From Hafnia psychrotolerans (lineage in GTDB: Bacteria > Pseudomonadota > Gammaproteobacteria > Enterobacterales > Enterobacteriaceae): DNA of 64,000 nt. Numbering within the stretch: position 1 is the stretch's first letter; each line of letters starts with the position of its first letter. The stretch covers positions 1 to 64,000 of the forward strand of contig NZ_BMFZ01000012.1 in the NCBI RefSeq assembly GCF_014639435.1, written 5' to 3'. Positions 30,572 to 39,267 of the stretch are shown piece after piece. Position numbers and translations under genes: made by a program. Below the pieces are notes generated by a model. The model searched no databases, was not told the origin of the DNA, and saw only the letters and a list, made by a program, of their open reading frames with translations.

Positions 30572-31081
30572 TTAGCGTTTTTTAGTGACGATGCTGTGGT
30601 CATGTTCGCAATGGTCTGGGCTGTCACATTGTTCAACGACCTTGCATTCGCCGCACATGCCATGCGCTTCAACTACGGAATGGCGTAACTCAAACCCGGA
30701 ATCCGCCGCCAGTTTTGCCAGCCGCTCTTCGATACCATCAGTCGTTTTCTCTGTCACTAATCCACAGCGGTCACAGATAAATAGTGCCGAAGTGTGGCTG
30801 GGCTCCTCAAAGTGGAGACAAAGTACATAACTATTGGCCGACTCCACACGATGAATAAACCCCTGTTCCAGAAGAAAATCCAGCGCCCGGTAAACGGTCG
30901 GTGGTTTTGCCTGGGGTTCGCTGACGCGCAATAAATCCAATAGATCGTAAGCACTGATGGCACCAGGCTGTTGCGTCATTAGACGCAGTACTTCCTGTCG
31001 CTGTGGCGTCAGACGCACATTTCGTTGCACACAAAGTTTTTCGGCCTGTGCAAGTAATTGATCCGGATTGGTCAGGGTCAT
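30572..31081 (-). CDS. zur: Zinc uptake regulator Zur
   Basis: Fur-family repressor that shuts off zinc uptake when zinc is abundant. 169 residues. A winged helix (about 20-90) contains RLTPQRQEVLRLM and KPPTVYRALDFLLEQGFIHR. The structural zinc cysteines are in ICDRCG (about 103-108) and MCGEC (about 141-145), and the HTSALF His is present. Divergent from dusA with a 266-base gap. Confidence 0.95.
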   Translation of the reverse strand: MTLTNPDQLLAQAEKLCVQRNVRLTPQRQEVLRLMTQQPGAISAYDLLDLLRVSEPQAKPPTVYRALDFLLEQGFIHRVESANSYVLCLHFEEPSHTSALFICDRCGLVTEKTTDGIEERLAKLAADSGFELRHSVVEAHGMCGECKVVEQCDSPDHCEHDHSIVTKKR

Positions 31082-31264
31082 AAAAGGTTCTCTGAGTACG
31101 CTGCTGGGTTGAGCGCTTTGAACAAGGCGAAGATGGATTTTATCATGCTTCGATGGAATCGACGAATTATGCGCCGTCTTTCCCGTGTGTCATTGTTTGG
31201 TGTGCGTCGGTTTTCCGTTGTTCCATGAGGTGCTGGCGAGGCGGAGTGCCTAATCTTTGTTCTG

Positions 31265-31273
31265 TGGTATAAT
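31265..31273 (+). promoter_or_regulatory. Extended -10 promoter of dusA
   Basis: TGGTATAAT (TATAAT at 31268-31273) is a perfect -10 with the TGN extension. No good -35 is seen at 17 bases, which fits an extended -10 promoter. Confidence 0.55.
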
Positions 31274-31347
31274 CACCGATTAACTCCCTTCCAGGCATAA
31301 TGCTGGAAGGCGCGTCCCGCACACCTTCTTCAGCGAATTTCAGGTCG

Positions 31348-32376
31348 ATGTCAGAAAATCAAAATCCCAAAACTCATGCTATGCCATTTTCCGCGCAACG
31401 TTTTTCCGTCGCGCCGATGCTCGATTGGACCGATCGTCATTGCCGCTATTTTCATCGACTGATGACCGGCCAGGCGCTGCTATACACAGAAATGGTGACT
31501 ACCGGGGCGATTATCCACGGTAAAGGTGACTACCTTGGCTTTGGTGATGCCGAGCATCCAGTGGCGCTGCAACTGGGCGGAAGTCATCCTGCCGATCTGG
31601 CCCAGTGCGCTAAACTTGCCGAAGAGCGTGGCTATGATGAAATCAACCTGAACGTCGGTTGCCCATCTGACCGCGTACAAAACGGCATGTTCGGTGCCTG
31701 CTTGATGGCACAGGCTTCGCTGGTTGCCGATTGTATTAAAGCCATGCGTGATGTGGTGTCGATTCCGGTCACCGTCAAAACCCGAATCGGTATTGACGAG
31801 CAGGATAGCTATGAATTTCTCTGTGACTTTGTACAGCAAGTCGCTGAAAATGGCGGCTGCGAGACTTTTATTATTCACGCACGTAAAGCCTGGCTTTCCG
31901 GCCTCAGCCCAAAAGAGAACCGTGAGATCCCGCCGCTGGATCACCCTCGCGTTTATCAGCTGAAAAAAGATTTCCCGCACCTGACCATGGCTATTAACGG
32001 TGGGATTAAAACGTTGGAAGAGGCCAAAACCCATCTGAAATATATGGATGGTGTGATGGTTGGGCGCGAAGCCTATCAAAATCCGGGTATGCTGCTGGAC
32101 GTGGATCATGAATTGTTTGGTATTGATGCCCCACCGCGCACTGCGCCGGACATCATCCGTGCCATGTATCCCTATATTGAAATGGAACTGACGAAAGGGA
32201 CTTATCTCGGGCATATAACCCGCCATATTTTGGGGATCTTCCAGAGTGTACCTGGCGCCCGGCAGTGGCGTCGCCATCTCAGCGAAAATGCTCACAAGCC
32301 GGGAGCGGGCATCGATGTGGTTGAACAGGCGTTGCAACGGGTTACCCAGGCACAAAGGGCACTGATTCAGGCCTGA
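31348..32376 (+). CDS. dusA: tRNA-dihydrouridine(20/20a) synthase DusA
   Basis: FMN-dependent reductase that makes dihydrouridine at tRNA positions 20 and 20a. [16 protein letters not shown] opens the barrel. The catalytic cysteine lies in [20 protein letters not shown]-phosphate ligands are in [11 protein letters not shown] and [13 protein letters not shown]. The start at 31348 follows CAGG, giving 342 residues; an ATG at 31381 is also possible. dusA is a known phage/island integration target, but the gene is intact here with no island attached. Confidence 0.94.
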   Translation: MSENQNPKTHAMPFSAQRFSVAPMLDWTDRHCRYFHRLMTGQALLYTEMVTTGAIIHGKGDYLGFGDAEHPVALQLGGSHPADLAQCAKLAEERGYDEINLNVGCPSDRVQNGMFGACLMAQASLVADCIKAMRDVVSIPVTVKTRIGIDEQDSYEFLCDFVQQVAENGGCETFIIHARKAWLSGLSPKENREIPPLDHPRVYQLKKDFPHLTMAINGGIKTLEEAKTHLKYMDGVMVGREAYQNPGMLLDVDHELFGIDAPPRTAPDIIRAMYPYIEMELTKGTYLGHITRHILGIFQSVPGARQWRRHLSENAHKPGAGIDVVEQALQRVTQAQRALIQA

Positions 32377-32492
32377 GTAAAGTAGTGAAAATCGCCAAAG
32401 GTTAGTCTGAGTTACTACATAACCGCCAGGTTCATTCCCCGAGGCGGTTATGATTATTCTTGTTTTTCAATAAGTTAATTTCCCCGCCGCTC

Positions 32493-32508
32493 TGGCATGT
32501 TTCTTGTA
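32493..32508 (+). promoter_or_regulatory. Sigma-54 promoter of pspG
   Basis: TGGCAT-GTTTC-TTGTA fits the -24/-12 sigma-54 consensus (TGGCAC-N5-TTGCA) with correct spacing. In E. coli pspG is transcribed from a sigma-54 promoter activated by PspF, so the same control is expected. Confidence 0.85.
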
Positions 32509-32579
32509 ACATCATCTATACCTCAGAATGGCACTTGTCAGGCTGATTCCGTTTTCTCGCTGTTTGTAAGGAGCATGCG

Positions 32580-32816
32580 ATGCTGGAAATTCTCTTTGTG
32601 CTTGGTTTTTTCTTTATGCTGATACTGACCGGCATTTCAGTGCTAGGGATGATCGCCGCACTGATTGTGGCATTTGCTTTGATGATGTTTGGTGGATTTT
32701 TGGCAATTGTTATAAAAATGTTGCCATGGTTGGTTTTTGCCGTGCTCGTCGTCTGGGTTTACCGGAAGTTTATTAAGCCGGACCAGCCAAAATATCGTCG
32801 CCGCCGCCTGCCGTAG
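32580..32816 (+). CDS. pspG: Phage shock protein PspG
   Basis: Small inner-membrane effector of the phage-shock response to envelope stress. 78 residues with two or three hydrophobic segments (about 3-25 and 28-65) and a basic C-terminus (PKYRRRR). It resembles E. coli PspG over its whole length. It lies 72 bases after a sigma-54 promoter and AAGGAG precedes the ATG. Confidence 0.9.
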   Translation: MLEILFVLGFFFMLILTGISVLGMIAALIVAFALMMFGGFLAIVIKMLPWLVFAVLVVWVYRKFIKPDQPKYRRRRLP

Positions 32817-32888
32817 TTGTAGACTCCAAAGTATTATCATAACTTCATGAAATTAAGATGGTTAGTGGTCTACTCCTGAGCACATAAA

Positions 32889-32903
32889 AATGTAATTGTT
32901 ACA
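32889..32903. promoter_or_regulatory. Short palindrome of unknown role
   Basis: TGTAA-TTG-TTACA with flanking A/T (ATGTAATTGTTACAT) is a perfect 15-base palindrome 18 bases upstream of a CRP-like site. It resembles a transcription-factor half-site pair but matches no operator that I can name with confidence. Confidence 0.35.
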
Positions 32904-32920
32904 TCTATAACTTTTACTTA

Positions 32921-32936
32921 TGTGCTAGCGATCACA
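32921..32936 (+). promoter_or_regulatory. CRP-binding site upstream of an unannotated small transcript
   Basis: TGTGC-TAGCGA-TCACA matches nine of the ten core bases of the CRP consensus TGTGA-N6-TCACA. Its centre is 72 bases before a 34-codon ORF. No known gene lies immediately downstream on the plus strand, so it probably drives the small unit that ends at the terminator at 33159-33188. Confidence 0.6.
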
Positions 32937-33000
32937 AGCTGGATCAGAATGTGCGGTAAAACGGTATTTATCATATTTTTTAACATGGGTGGCTGTTAGG

Positions 33001-33105
33001 ATGAAATCAATGCGTGGTTATCAGGCCGCAGCGCTGAATTCATCAAGTCCGATAAGCTATAAAATAGTCACTGAAGTGACATCGCCTTTCGGGTTTACCA
33101 GGTAG
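33001..33105 (+). CDS. Putative 34-residue small protein (possible dual-function RNA)
   Basis: ATG at 33001 with TTAGG directly upstream opens a 34-codon frame, MKSMRGYQAAALNSSSP.., ending at TAG 33103-33105. I do not recognise the product; it is mildly basic, without an obvious membrane helix. It sits between a CRP-like site and a strong terminator, in a 508-base gap otherwise without genes. The unit could equally be a non-coding small RNA. Spacing from AGG to ATG is short, which weakens the coding reading. Confidence 0.35.
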   Translation: MKSMRGYQAAALNSSSPISYKIVTEVTSPFGFTR

Positions 33106-33158
33106 TACCCTACAGCAGTACCCGTCTTGAATCAGAGGTCGTCTGAGACAGACAGCAT

Positions 33159-33188
33159 AAAAGGGCTTCCATATTGGAGGCCCTTTTT
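33159..33188 (+). terminator. Terminator of the pspG-qorA gap transcript
   Basis: AAAAGGGCTTCC (33159-33170) pairs with GGAGGCCCTTTTT (33176-33188), one G-T pair, with a T run. It is on the plus strand, about 340 bases after the pspG stop and facing away from qorA, so it most likely ends a separate small transcript. Confidence 0.75.
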
Positions 33189-33324
33189 GCATCCATCATC
33201 CCCGTTTCCCTTGACGCCGCCACGGTGTGAGCGGCACTCATTCACAGGAATCGCTTACCTGAGTCAACTTATCTCGATGCCTTCTCATTCTGGCTTGCTG
33301 TAACGCTCATAAACTTGGGCTTAA

Positions 33325-34314
33325 CTATTTCCCTGGGATCAGCAAGCTGGAACCCTGCGTGGAGCGGCTCTCCAGCGTTTCATGTGCGCGCCTGGCTTCG
33401 GACAGCGGAAATTTTTGTGCTTCGCTAACGTCGACCTTGATTGCGCCGCTGGCGATCATAGAGAACAGTTCATCGCTGGCAGTTTTCAGCTCTTCGCGGG
33501 TGGTGATGTAAGCATTCAGCGACGGACGAGTCACGTATAGCGAGCCTTTCTGCGTGAGGATCCCCAGATTAACGCCCTCCACCGGCCCAGAAGCATTGCC
33601 GAAACTGACCAGCAATCCGCGTGGCTTAAGACTATCGAGCGAACGCTCAAAGGTATCTTTGCCGACGGAATCGTACACCAGCCCAACTTTCTCTCCGGCG
33701 GTCAGTTCTTTAACGCGTGCCACGATATCCTCTTTCTGATAATTGATCGTCGCCCATGCACCCGCCTGTTTAGCACGCTCGGCTTTTTCGTCTGAGCCGA
33801 CAGTGCCGATGAGTTTAGCCCCCAACGCTTTGGCCCATTGACAGGCAATGAGCCCAACACCGCCGGCTGCGGCATGAAACAGAAAGGTTTCGCCCGCTTT
33901 AACGGTGTGCGTCAAACGCAGCAGATAATAGACTGTGAGGCCCTTCAGAAAGGAGGCTGCAGCTTGTTCAAAGCTGATGGCATCGGGCAGCAGGGCGATC
34001 TTCTCCTGCGGCACGTTATGGATTTCGCTGTACGCGCCGAGTGCGGACTGCGCATACACCACGCGATCTCCGACCTTAATGCCCGTCACCGCGCTGCCTA
34101 TTTTACTCACTATCCCCGCCGCCTCCGTCCCTAAGCCTGACGGTAGCGAAGCCGTTGGATACAGACCGCTGCGCATATAGGTATCAATATAATTTATCCC
34201 TATTGCTCTGTTCTCGACCTGCACTTCGCCTGCTGCGGGGGCTGGTGGTTGAAAACTGACATATTGCAAAACCTCGGGTCCGCCGATGGCGGAAAATTGA
34301 ATGCGCTTAGCCAT
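33325..34314 (-). CDS. qorA: NADPH:quinone oxidoreductase QorA
   Basis: Zeta-crystallin-type medium-chain reductase that reduces quinones with NADPH. 329 residues. The Rossmann motif HAAAGGVGLIACQWA (about 146-160) is intact, and the structural-zinc cysteines are absent as usual for this branch. IDTYMRSGLYP, GDRVVYAQSALGAY and RATQGSSLLIP-like C-terminal parts match E. coli. Divergent from dnaB as in E. coli. Confidence 0.93.
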   Translation of the reverse strand: MAKRIQFSAIGGPEVLQYVSFQPPAPAAGEVQVENRAIGINYIDTYMRSGLYPTASLPSGLGTEAAGIVSKIGSAVTGIKVGDRVVYAQSALGAYSEIHNVPQEKIALLPDAISFEQAAASFLKGLTVYYLLRLTHTVKAGETFLFHAAAGGVGLIACQWAKALGAKLIGTVGSDEKAERAKQAGAWATINYQKEDIVARVKELTAGEKVGLVYDSVGKDTFERSLDSLKPRGLLVSFGNASGPVEGVNLGILTQKGSLYVTRPSLNAYITTREELKTASDELFSMIASGAIKVDVSEAQKFPLSEARRAHETLESRSTQGSSLLIPGK

Positions 34315-34515
34315 TTTGCTTCCTCGTTATCGGGCCAGTGGTAACCCTAGGCTATTTAATTGAGACAATCCAGCGCGGCTAAGACCAATTGGAAATGAGG
34401 CATTACAAGGAAATATAATTGCGTATACTGACGCGTTATCATATGCCCCATTTTGATAACCCATTTCCATTGCATGTTCTGAAAACAGGCTCTTAGACCA
34501 GGAATTAATCGACTG

Positions 34516-35922
34516 ATGGCAGCAAAAAAACCGACCAATCAACAGAACGAAAACCGCGACCGCCAGATGGAAGGCCTCAAGCTTCCGCCGCACTCGCTGG
34601 AGGCTGAGCAATCCGTTCTGGGCGGCCTGATGCTGGACAATGAGCGCTGGGATAACGTAGCGGAACGCGTGGTCAGTAATGACTTCTTTAGCCGTCCGCA
34701 TCGTCTGATTTTTACCGAAATGCAGCGCTTGTTGGAAATGAGCAAGCCGATTGACCTGATCACGCTGTCTGAATCCCTGGAGCAGAAGGGCGATTTAGAC
34801 TCCGTGGGTGGGTTCGCTTATTTAGCCGAATTATCGAAAAACACCCCAAGTGCCGCGAATATTGGTGCTTATGCTGATATCGTTCGTGAACGTGCTGTAG
34901 TGCGTGAAATGATTTCGGTCGCCAATGAAATCGCCGATGCGGGTTATGACCCGCAGGGCCGCAGCAGTGAAGATCTGCTGGATCTGGCCGAATCACGCGT
35001 TTTTCAGATTGCCGAAAGCCGTGCCAGTAAAGATGAAGGCCCGAAAAGCATTGACCGCATTTTGGAAAGCACTGTTTCACGTATTGAGGAGCTGTTCCAG
35101 CGCCCGCATGATGGTGTGACTGGCGTCGACACTGGGTATGCCGATCTCAATAAAAAAACCGCAGGCTTGCAAAAGTCCGACTTAATTATCATCGCAGCCC
35201 GTCCATCGATGGGTAAAACGACCTTCGCGATGAACATCTGTGAAAATGCTGCGATGATGCAGGAAAAGCCGGTACTGATTTTCAGCCTCGAAATGCCCGG
35301 TGACCAGATCATGATGCGTATGCTGGCATCCATGTCGCGCGTGGATCAGACCAAAATCCGTACGGGTCAGCTTGACGACGAAGATTGGGCGCGTATCTCC
35401 AGTACGATGGGTATTTTGCTGGAGAAACGGAACATGTATATCGATGACTCCTCCGGGCTGACTCCCACCGAAGTTCGCTCGCGTGCACGGCGTATTTTCC
35501 GTGAGCACGGTGGGCTGAGTCTGATCATGATCGACTACCTTCAACTGATGCGTGTGCCGGCCTTGTCTGATAACCGTACATTGGAAATCGCCGAGATCTC
35601 TCGCTCGCTTAAGGCACTGGCGAAAGAGTTGCAGGTCCCGGTCGTCGCGTTGTCACAGCTTAACCGAAGTCTGGAGCAGCGCGCTGACAAACGTCCGGTG
35701 AACTCCGACTTACGTGAGTCTGGCTCTATTGAGCAGGATGCTGACTTGATCATGTTCATCTATCGTGACGAGGTTTACCACGATAACAGCGAAGAGAAAG
35801 GTATTGCTCAGATCATTCTGGGCAAGCAGCGTAATGGTCCGATTGGCACGGTGAGATTGACCTTCAATGGCCAATTCTCCCGTTTTGATAACTATGGCGG
35901 TCCGCAATATGATGAAGATTAA
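34516..35922 (+). CDS. dnaB: Replicative DNA helicase DnaB
   Basis: Hexameric 5'-3' helicase that drives the replication fork. 468 residues. The N-terminal domain (about 20-130, PHSLEAEQSVLGGLM) contacts DnaG. The RecA-like domain carries Walker A ARPSMGKT (about 229-236), LSLIMIDYLQLM as Walker B, and the arginine finger region in QRNGPIGTVRL. No intein is present. It is ten bases before alr. Confidence 0.97.
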   Translation: MAAKKPTNQQNENRDRQMEGLKLPPHSLEAEQSVLGGLMLDNERWDNVAERVVSNDFFSRPHRLIFTEMQRLLEMSKPIDLITLSESLEQKGDLDSVGGFAYLAELSKNTPSAANIGAYADIVRERAVVREMISVANEIADAGYDPQGRSSEDLLDLAESRVFQIAESRASKDEGPKSIDRILESTVSRIEELFQRPHDGVTGVDTGYADLNKKTAGLQKSDLIIIAARPSMGKTTFAMNICENAAMMQEKPVLIFSLEMPGDQIMMRMLASMSRVDQTKIRTGQLDDEDWARISSTMGILLEKRNMYIDDSSGLTPTEVRSRARRIFREHGGLSLIMIDYLQLMRVPALSDNRTLEIAEISRSLKALAKELQVPVVALSQLNRSLEQRADKRPVNSDLRESGSIEQDADLIMFIYRDEVYHDNSEEKGIAQIILGKQRNGPIGTVRLTFNGQFSRFDNYGGPQYDED

Positions 35923-35931
35923 GGAATAGAA

Positions 35932-37011
35932 ATGAAAGCGGCTACGGCGGTGATTGATTGCCGCGCTTTGCGACATAATCTACAACGGGTGCGGCATTTG
36001 GCGCCGCAAAGTCGTGTGATGGCCGTGGTGAAAGCCAATGCTTACGGACATGGCCTCCTCGATGCAGCTCACAGTTTGCAGGATGCGGATTGTTATGGTG
36101 TGGCTCGCCTGAGCGAAGCGCTGACACTTCGTTCAGGCGGTGTGGTGAAGCCAATTGTGTTACTCGAGGGTTTTTTTAGCGCTGAGGATTTACCTCAGGT
36201 CGTGGCGCACGGGCTGGATACGGCTGTCCACAGCCACGAGCAGCTCGCCGCACTTGAGCAAGCCACGTTGTCTAAACCGCTAAACGTGTGGATGAAACTG
36301 GATACCGGGATGCACCGGCTAGGTGTGCATCCCGCGGAAGCTGAGGCGTTTTATCAGCGTCTGTGTGCCTGTCCTAACGTGCAGCAACCGGTGAATATCA
36401 TGAGTCACTTTGCCCGTGCAGACGAACCGGACGCGGAAACCACGCCAAACCAGTTGCGCGTTTTTCTGCAGTTTGTACAGGGTAAGCCGGGGCTGACGTC
36501 CATTGCCGCTTCAGGTGGTGTGCTCCTATGGCCAGACGCACATATGGATCTGGTGCGGCCCGGCATTATTTTATACGGTGTCTCGCCGCTGGATTCCGAC
36601 GATGCCGTGCATTATGGGCTAAAACCCGTCATGACCCTGACTTCCAGCCTGATTGCCGTGCGTGACCATGCCGCTGGGGAACCGGTTGGCTACGGTGGGA
36701 TCTGGCGAAGTGAGCGTGAAACACGATTAGGTGTTATCGCTATGGGATACGGCGATGGTTATCCGCGTAGCGCCCCGAGTGGTACGCCAGTACTGGTCAA
36801 TGGCCGAATTGTGCCGATTGTTGGCCGCGTGTCCATGGACATGATTTCAGTCGATCTCGGTCCTGATGCTCGTGACGCTGTGGGTGATGAGGTTATTTTC
36901 TGGGGGGAAGGTTTACCGGTCGAACAGGTTTCCACCGCGACCGGAATCAGCCAGTATGAGCTAATAACCCAGCTGACCTCACGCGTTGTCCGCATTTATG
37001 TAGGAGAATAG
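35932..37011 (+). CDS. alr: Biosynthetic alanine racemase Alr
   Basis: Converts L- to D-alanine for peptidoglycan using PLP. 359 residues, equal to E. coli Alr. The PLP lysine is in [10 protein letters not shown] (about residues 32-41). The catalytic tyrosine lies in VGYGGIWR (about 250-257). [13 protein letters not shown] and the C-terminal domain are intact. It follows dnaB with AAGGA upstream. Confidence 0.96.
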   Translation: MKAATAVIDCRALRHNLQRVRHLAPQSRVMAVVKANAYGHGLLDAAHSLQDADCYGVARLSEALTLRSGGVVKPIVLLEGFFSAEDLPQVVAHGLDTAVHSHEQLAALEQATLSKPLNVWMKLDTGMHRLGVHPAEAEAFYQRLCACPNVQQPVNIMSHFARADEPDAETTPNQLRVFLQFVQGKPGLTSIAASGGVLLWPDAHMDLVRPGIILYGVSPLDSDDAVHYGLKPVMTLTSSLIAVRDHAAGEPVGYGGIWRSERETRLGVIAMGYGDGYPRSAPSGTPVLVNGRIVPIVGRVSMDMISVDLGPDARDAVGDEVIFWGEGLPVEQVSTATGISQYELITQLTSRVVRIYVGE

Positions 37012-37030
37012 GCGCAGCTTGCTGCGCCCT
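37011..37030 (+). terminator. Hairpin at the alr stop
   Basis: GGCGCAG (37011-37017) pairs perfectly with CTGCGCC (37022-37028), loop CTTG, starting at the last base of the alr stop. The T stretch that follows is weak. Confidence 0.45.
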
Positions 37031-37079
37031 ATGCTTTTGGTCGACAAGGGCGCATCAACATGGACGATAGCGACAAAGA

Positions 37080-37859
37080 CTATTTCTTTACCGCTAACCA
37101 TTTACTCACCAGATTCTGATAATCGCCGTTGGCTTTACTCAGGTGAAGCCATTGGTCGACGTACATCTTCCAGCTCACGTCGTCACGCGGCAGCATGTAG
37201 GCTTTCTCGCCATACTGCAGCGGCTTCTTCGGGTTCACCGCACAGAGTTTCGGGTAATGTTTTTGTTGGAACAACGCTTCCGACGCATCTGTTATCATCA
37301 CGTCTGCTTTCTTATCCACCAGTTGCTGGAAAATCGTCACGTTGTCGTGTAGTGCCAACTTGGCATCGGGGAGATGGCTGCGAACAAAGGCCTCGTTGGT
37401 CCCCCCCGCAGGTTCAATCAGCCGCACTGTGGGTAAGTTCAGCTGCGCAATCGTCTGGTATTTCCGCACATTCTCACAGCGCACCAGCGGGATTTTACCA
37501 TCCTGATCAAGGGTTTCAGCGAACCAGGCTTTTTGTTGGCGTGCGAGGGTGACGGAGATCCCGCCCATGGCGATATCACAATTGTTCGACGTCATATCTG
37601 ACATCATCGTTTTCCACGTCGTTGGCACCCAATTGACCTTCACTCCGAGACTGGTGGCCAGCGATTGTGCCATAGCGATATCGATACCCTCGTACTGACC
37701 CTCTTTATTGAGAAAACTGTAAGGCTTATAGTCGCCAGTGGTGCAGACGTTAATCGCCCCTTTTTGCAGTACGCGATCCAGGTGTGAAGGCGTGCCTTCG
37801 GCGTGAGCGGCCAGTGTGCTGGCGGCCAGTAACGTCAGGGTTATTAGCGTTTTCTTCAT
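37080..37859 (-). CDS. pheC: Periplasmic cyclohexadienyl dehydratase PheC-like
   Basis: Predicted prephenate/arogenate dehydratase with the fold of a periplasmic binding protein. A signal peptide (MKKTLITLTLLAASTLAAHA) precedes a mature part closely resembling Pseudomonas PheC: TTGDYKPYSF, WKTMMSDM, GGTNEAFV with the catalytic glutamate, DNVTIFQQLVD and KLCAVNPKKP. The start at 37859 (259 residues) is preferred over one seven codons earlier. It would make phenylpyruvate or phenylalanine outside the cytoplasm. It lies between alr and tyrB, the aromatic aminotransferase gene, which fits. A plain amino-acid-binding protein is the alternative. Confidence 0.72.
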   Translation of the reverse strand: MKKTLITLTLLAASTLAAHAEGTPSHLDRVLQKGAINVCTTGDYKPYSFLNKEGQYEGIDIAMAQSLATSLGVKVNWVPTTWKTMMSDMTSNNCDIAMGGISVTLARQQKAWFAETLDQDGKIPLVRCENVRKYQTIAQLNLPTVRLIEPAGGTNEAFVRSHLPDAKLALHDNVTIFQQLVDKKADVMITDASEALFQQKHYPKLCAVNPKKPLQYGEKAYMLPRDDVSWKMYVDQWLHLSKANGDYQNLVSKWLAVKK

Positions 37860-37961
37860 GAAGCTTTTCCTTGATATCAAGCGGTAGGGTAGCGTAATGC
37901 GTCTTTGTTTATAATTCGCCCAGTATAAGAAAAAATAACCGATAAGTATTTAGCCGCCTAC

Positions 37962-38075
37962 TTAAAGCTGCATTGTGCGTTGGCGGCGCTCAATCACCCA
38001 AATCACTGCTTTGTGTAAGCTCATCGGGACTCACTCGCTTGCCGTCTTCCTGTAGCTTGAATTATTTAGGGTACA
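37962..38075. repeat. Dispersed palindromic intergenic repeat, copy C
   Basis: It runs from AAAGCTGCATTGTGCGTTGG to GCTTGAATTATTTAGGG. It has the typical inner block GTAAGCTCATCGGGACTCAC and TCGCTTGCCGTCTTCCTG of the Yersinia/Serratia/Pectobacterium intergenic palindromic repeat. It occupies part of the 600-base gap between pheC and the yitT-like gene. The rest of the gap (38076-38478) is AT-rich with no gene visible. Confidence 0.65.
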
Positions 38076-38478
38076 GTCCTTACAGTGTGAAATGACGACA
38101 AACCAAAATAAAGCGACAGGGAAAGTACCCTGTACAGCCAAATTCTCTCCGTTTATAAAAATGTCGCGCATGTGAAAATGTCAGTCGTACTTAACCGATG
38201 AAAAGAAAAAGGCTTATTAATAGTGGCGTGAGGATTAAAAGGGGGGTATTTCATGCCGCACTGTTATGGTGATTTGTTTTGGTGCAGATTCATTTTTACA
38301 GTGCATTGTTATTAATTTGAATGCGTGATTTTGGCATGTAAAGAATAATTAACGCGACTGAAAATCTTATTTTCGCTTTTTAATACAAATTAGGTGCGTG
38401 AATATTGCCTTGTATTCCTATCTCATGAATTATCACTAAAAGATTTTTGGTGTGCATTCTTCAGGGAAATTGGAATTT

Positions 38479-39111
38479 ATGGCAAGTTGCGACAGTTTTG
38501 AAAAACCGGTGGAACCACCACGAACCGCGCATACGTTGATTGAAGACATGCTGGCGATTGTCATTGGCACGCTGATGGTGTCTTTTGGCGTCGTGATGCT
38601 GCGTCAGGTCGGGGCGCTGACCGGCGGTACGGCAGGCATAGCGTTTCTGGTGCATTACATGGCTCAAGTGTCTTTCGGTACGGCCTTTTTTATCATCAAT
38701 TTACCGTTCTACTATCTTTCTATTCGCCGCATGGGTTGGCCGTTCACGCTAAAAACTTTCAGCTCGGTGGCGCTGGTGTCGATATTTTCCGATCTGCATC
38801 CGCTGTTTATTCACTTCGATCATCTGCAACCGTTTTACGCCACTCTGTTCGGCAACGTCATTATGGGGATCGGCTTCATCGTGCTGTTTCGCCATAAAGC
38901 CAGCCTCGGGGGTATGAATATTCTGGCGCTATTTCTGCAAGATAAGTACGGCATCCGCGCCGGCAAACTGCAAATGGGCGTGGACTGTTGCATTGTGCTG
39001 GCATCGCTGTTTGTGGTCAGTTACGAAATGCTGATCGCCTCGATTCTCGGCGCGGTGATTGTGAATCTGATTATCGCGATGAACCATCGTCCGGGGCGTT
39101 ACAGTGTCTGA
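38479..39111 (+). CDS. YitT-family membrane protein
   Basis: Inner-membrane protein of 210 residues with about six hydrophobic segments. GGTAGIAFLVHYM and LGGMNILALFLQDKYGIRAGKLQMGVD are typical of the YitT/DUF161 family (PF02588). The start at 38479 (MASCDSFEKP) follows GGAA; a GTG at 38452 would add nine residues. No function is established for the family. It lies just upstream of tyrB on the same strand, with a gap of 156 bases. Confidence 0.75.
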   Translation: MASCDSFEKPVEPPRTAHTLIEDMLAIVIGTLMVSFGVVMLRQVGALTGGTAGIAFLVHYMAQVSFGTAFFIINLPFYYLSIRRMGWPFTLKTFSSVALVSIFSDLHPLFIHFDHLQPFYATLFGNVIMGIGFIVLFRHKASLGGMNILALFLQDKYGIRAGKLQMGVDCCIVLASLFVVSYEMLIASILGAVIVNLIIAMNHRPGRYSV

Positions 39112-39267
39112 TATTCATGTCGTTCGGTTGCGTGAGAAATCACAACATTGTTGTCATCTTTTTTAACGAACTTTGATAGTCTGTGAAGTAATGTTGATCA
39201 CCCGCCGAACAACAGCCGCGCCAGCCTATGCGCGGTATTGCAGAAATCAAACCAGGAGGTTTATACC

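Noticed and set aside
31348-32376. Possible island or prophage integration at dusA
   Set aside because: dusA is intact from start to stop, its flanks are the normal core genes, and no integrase or attachment repeat was seen.
39112-39267. TyrR box upstream of tyrB
   Set aside because: No sequence close to TGTAAA-N6-TTTACA was found in the interval.
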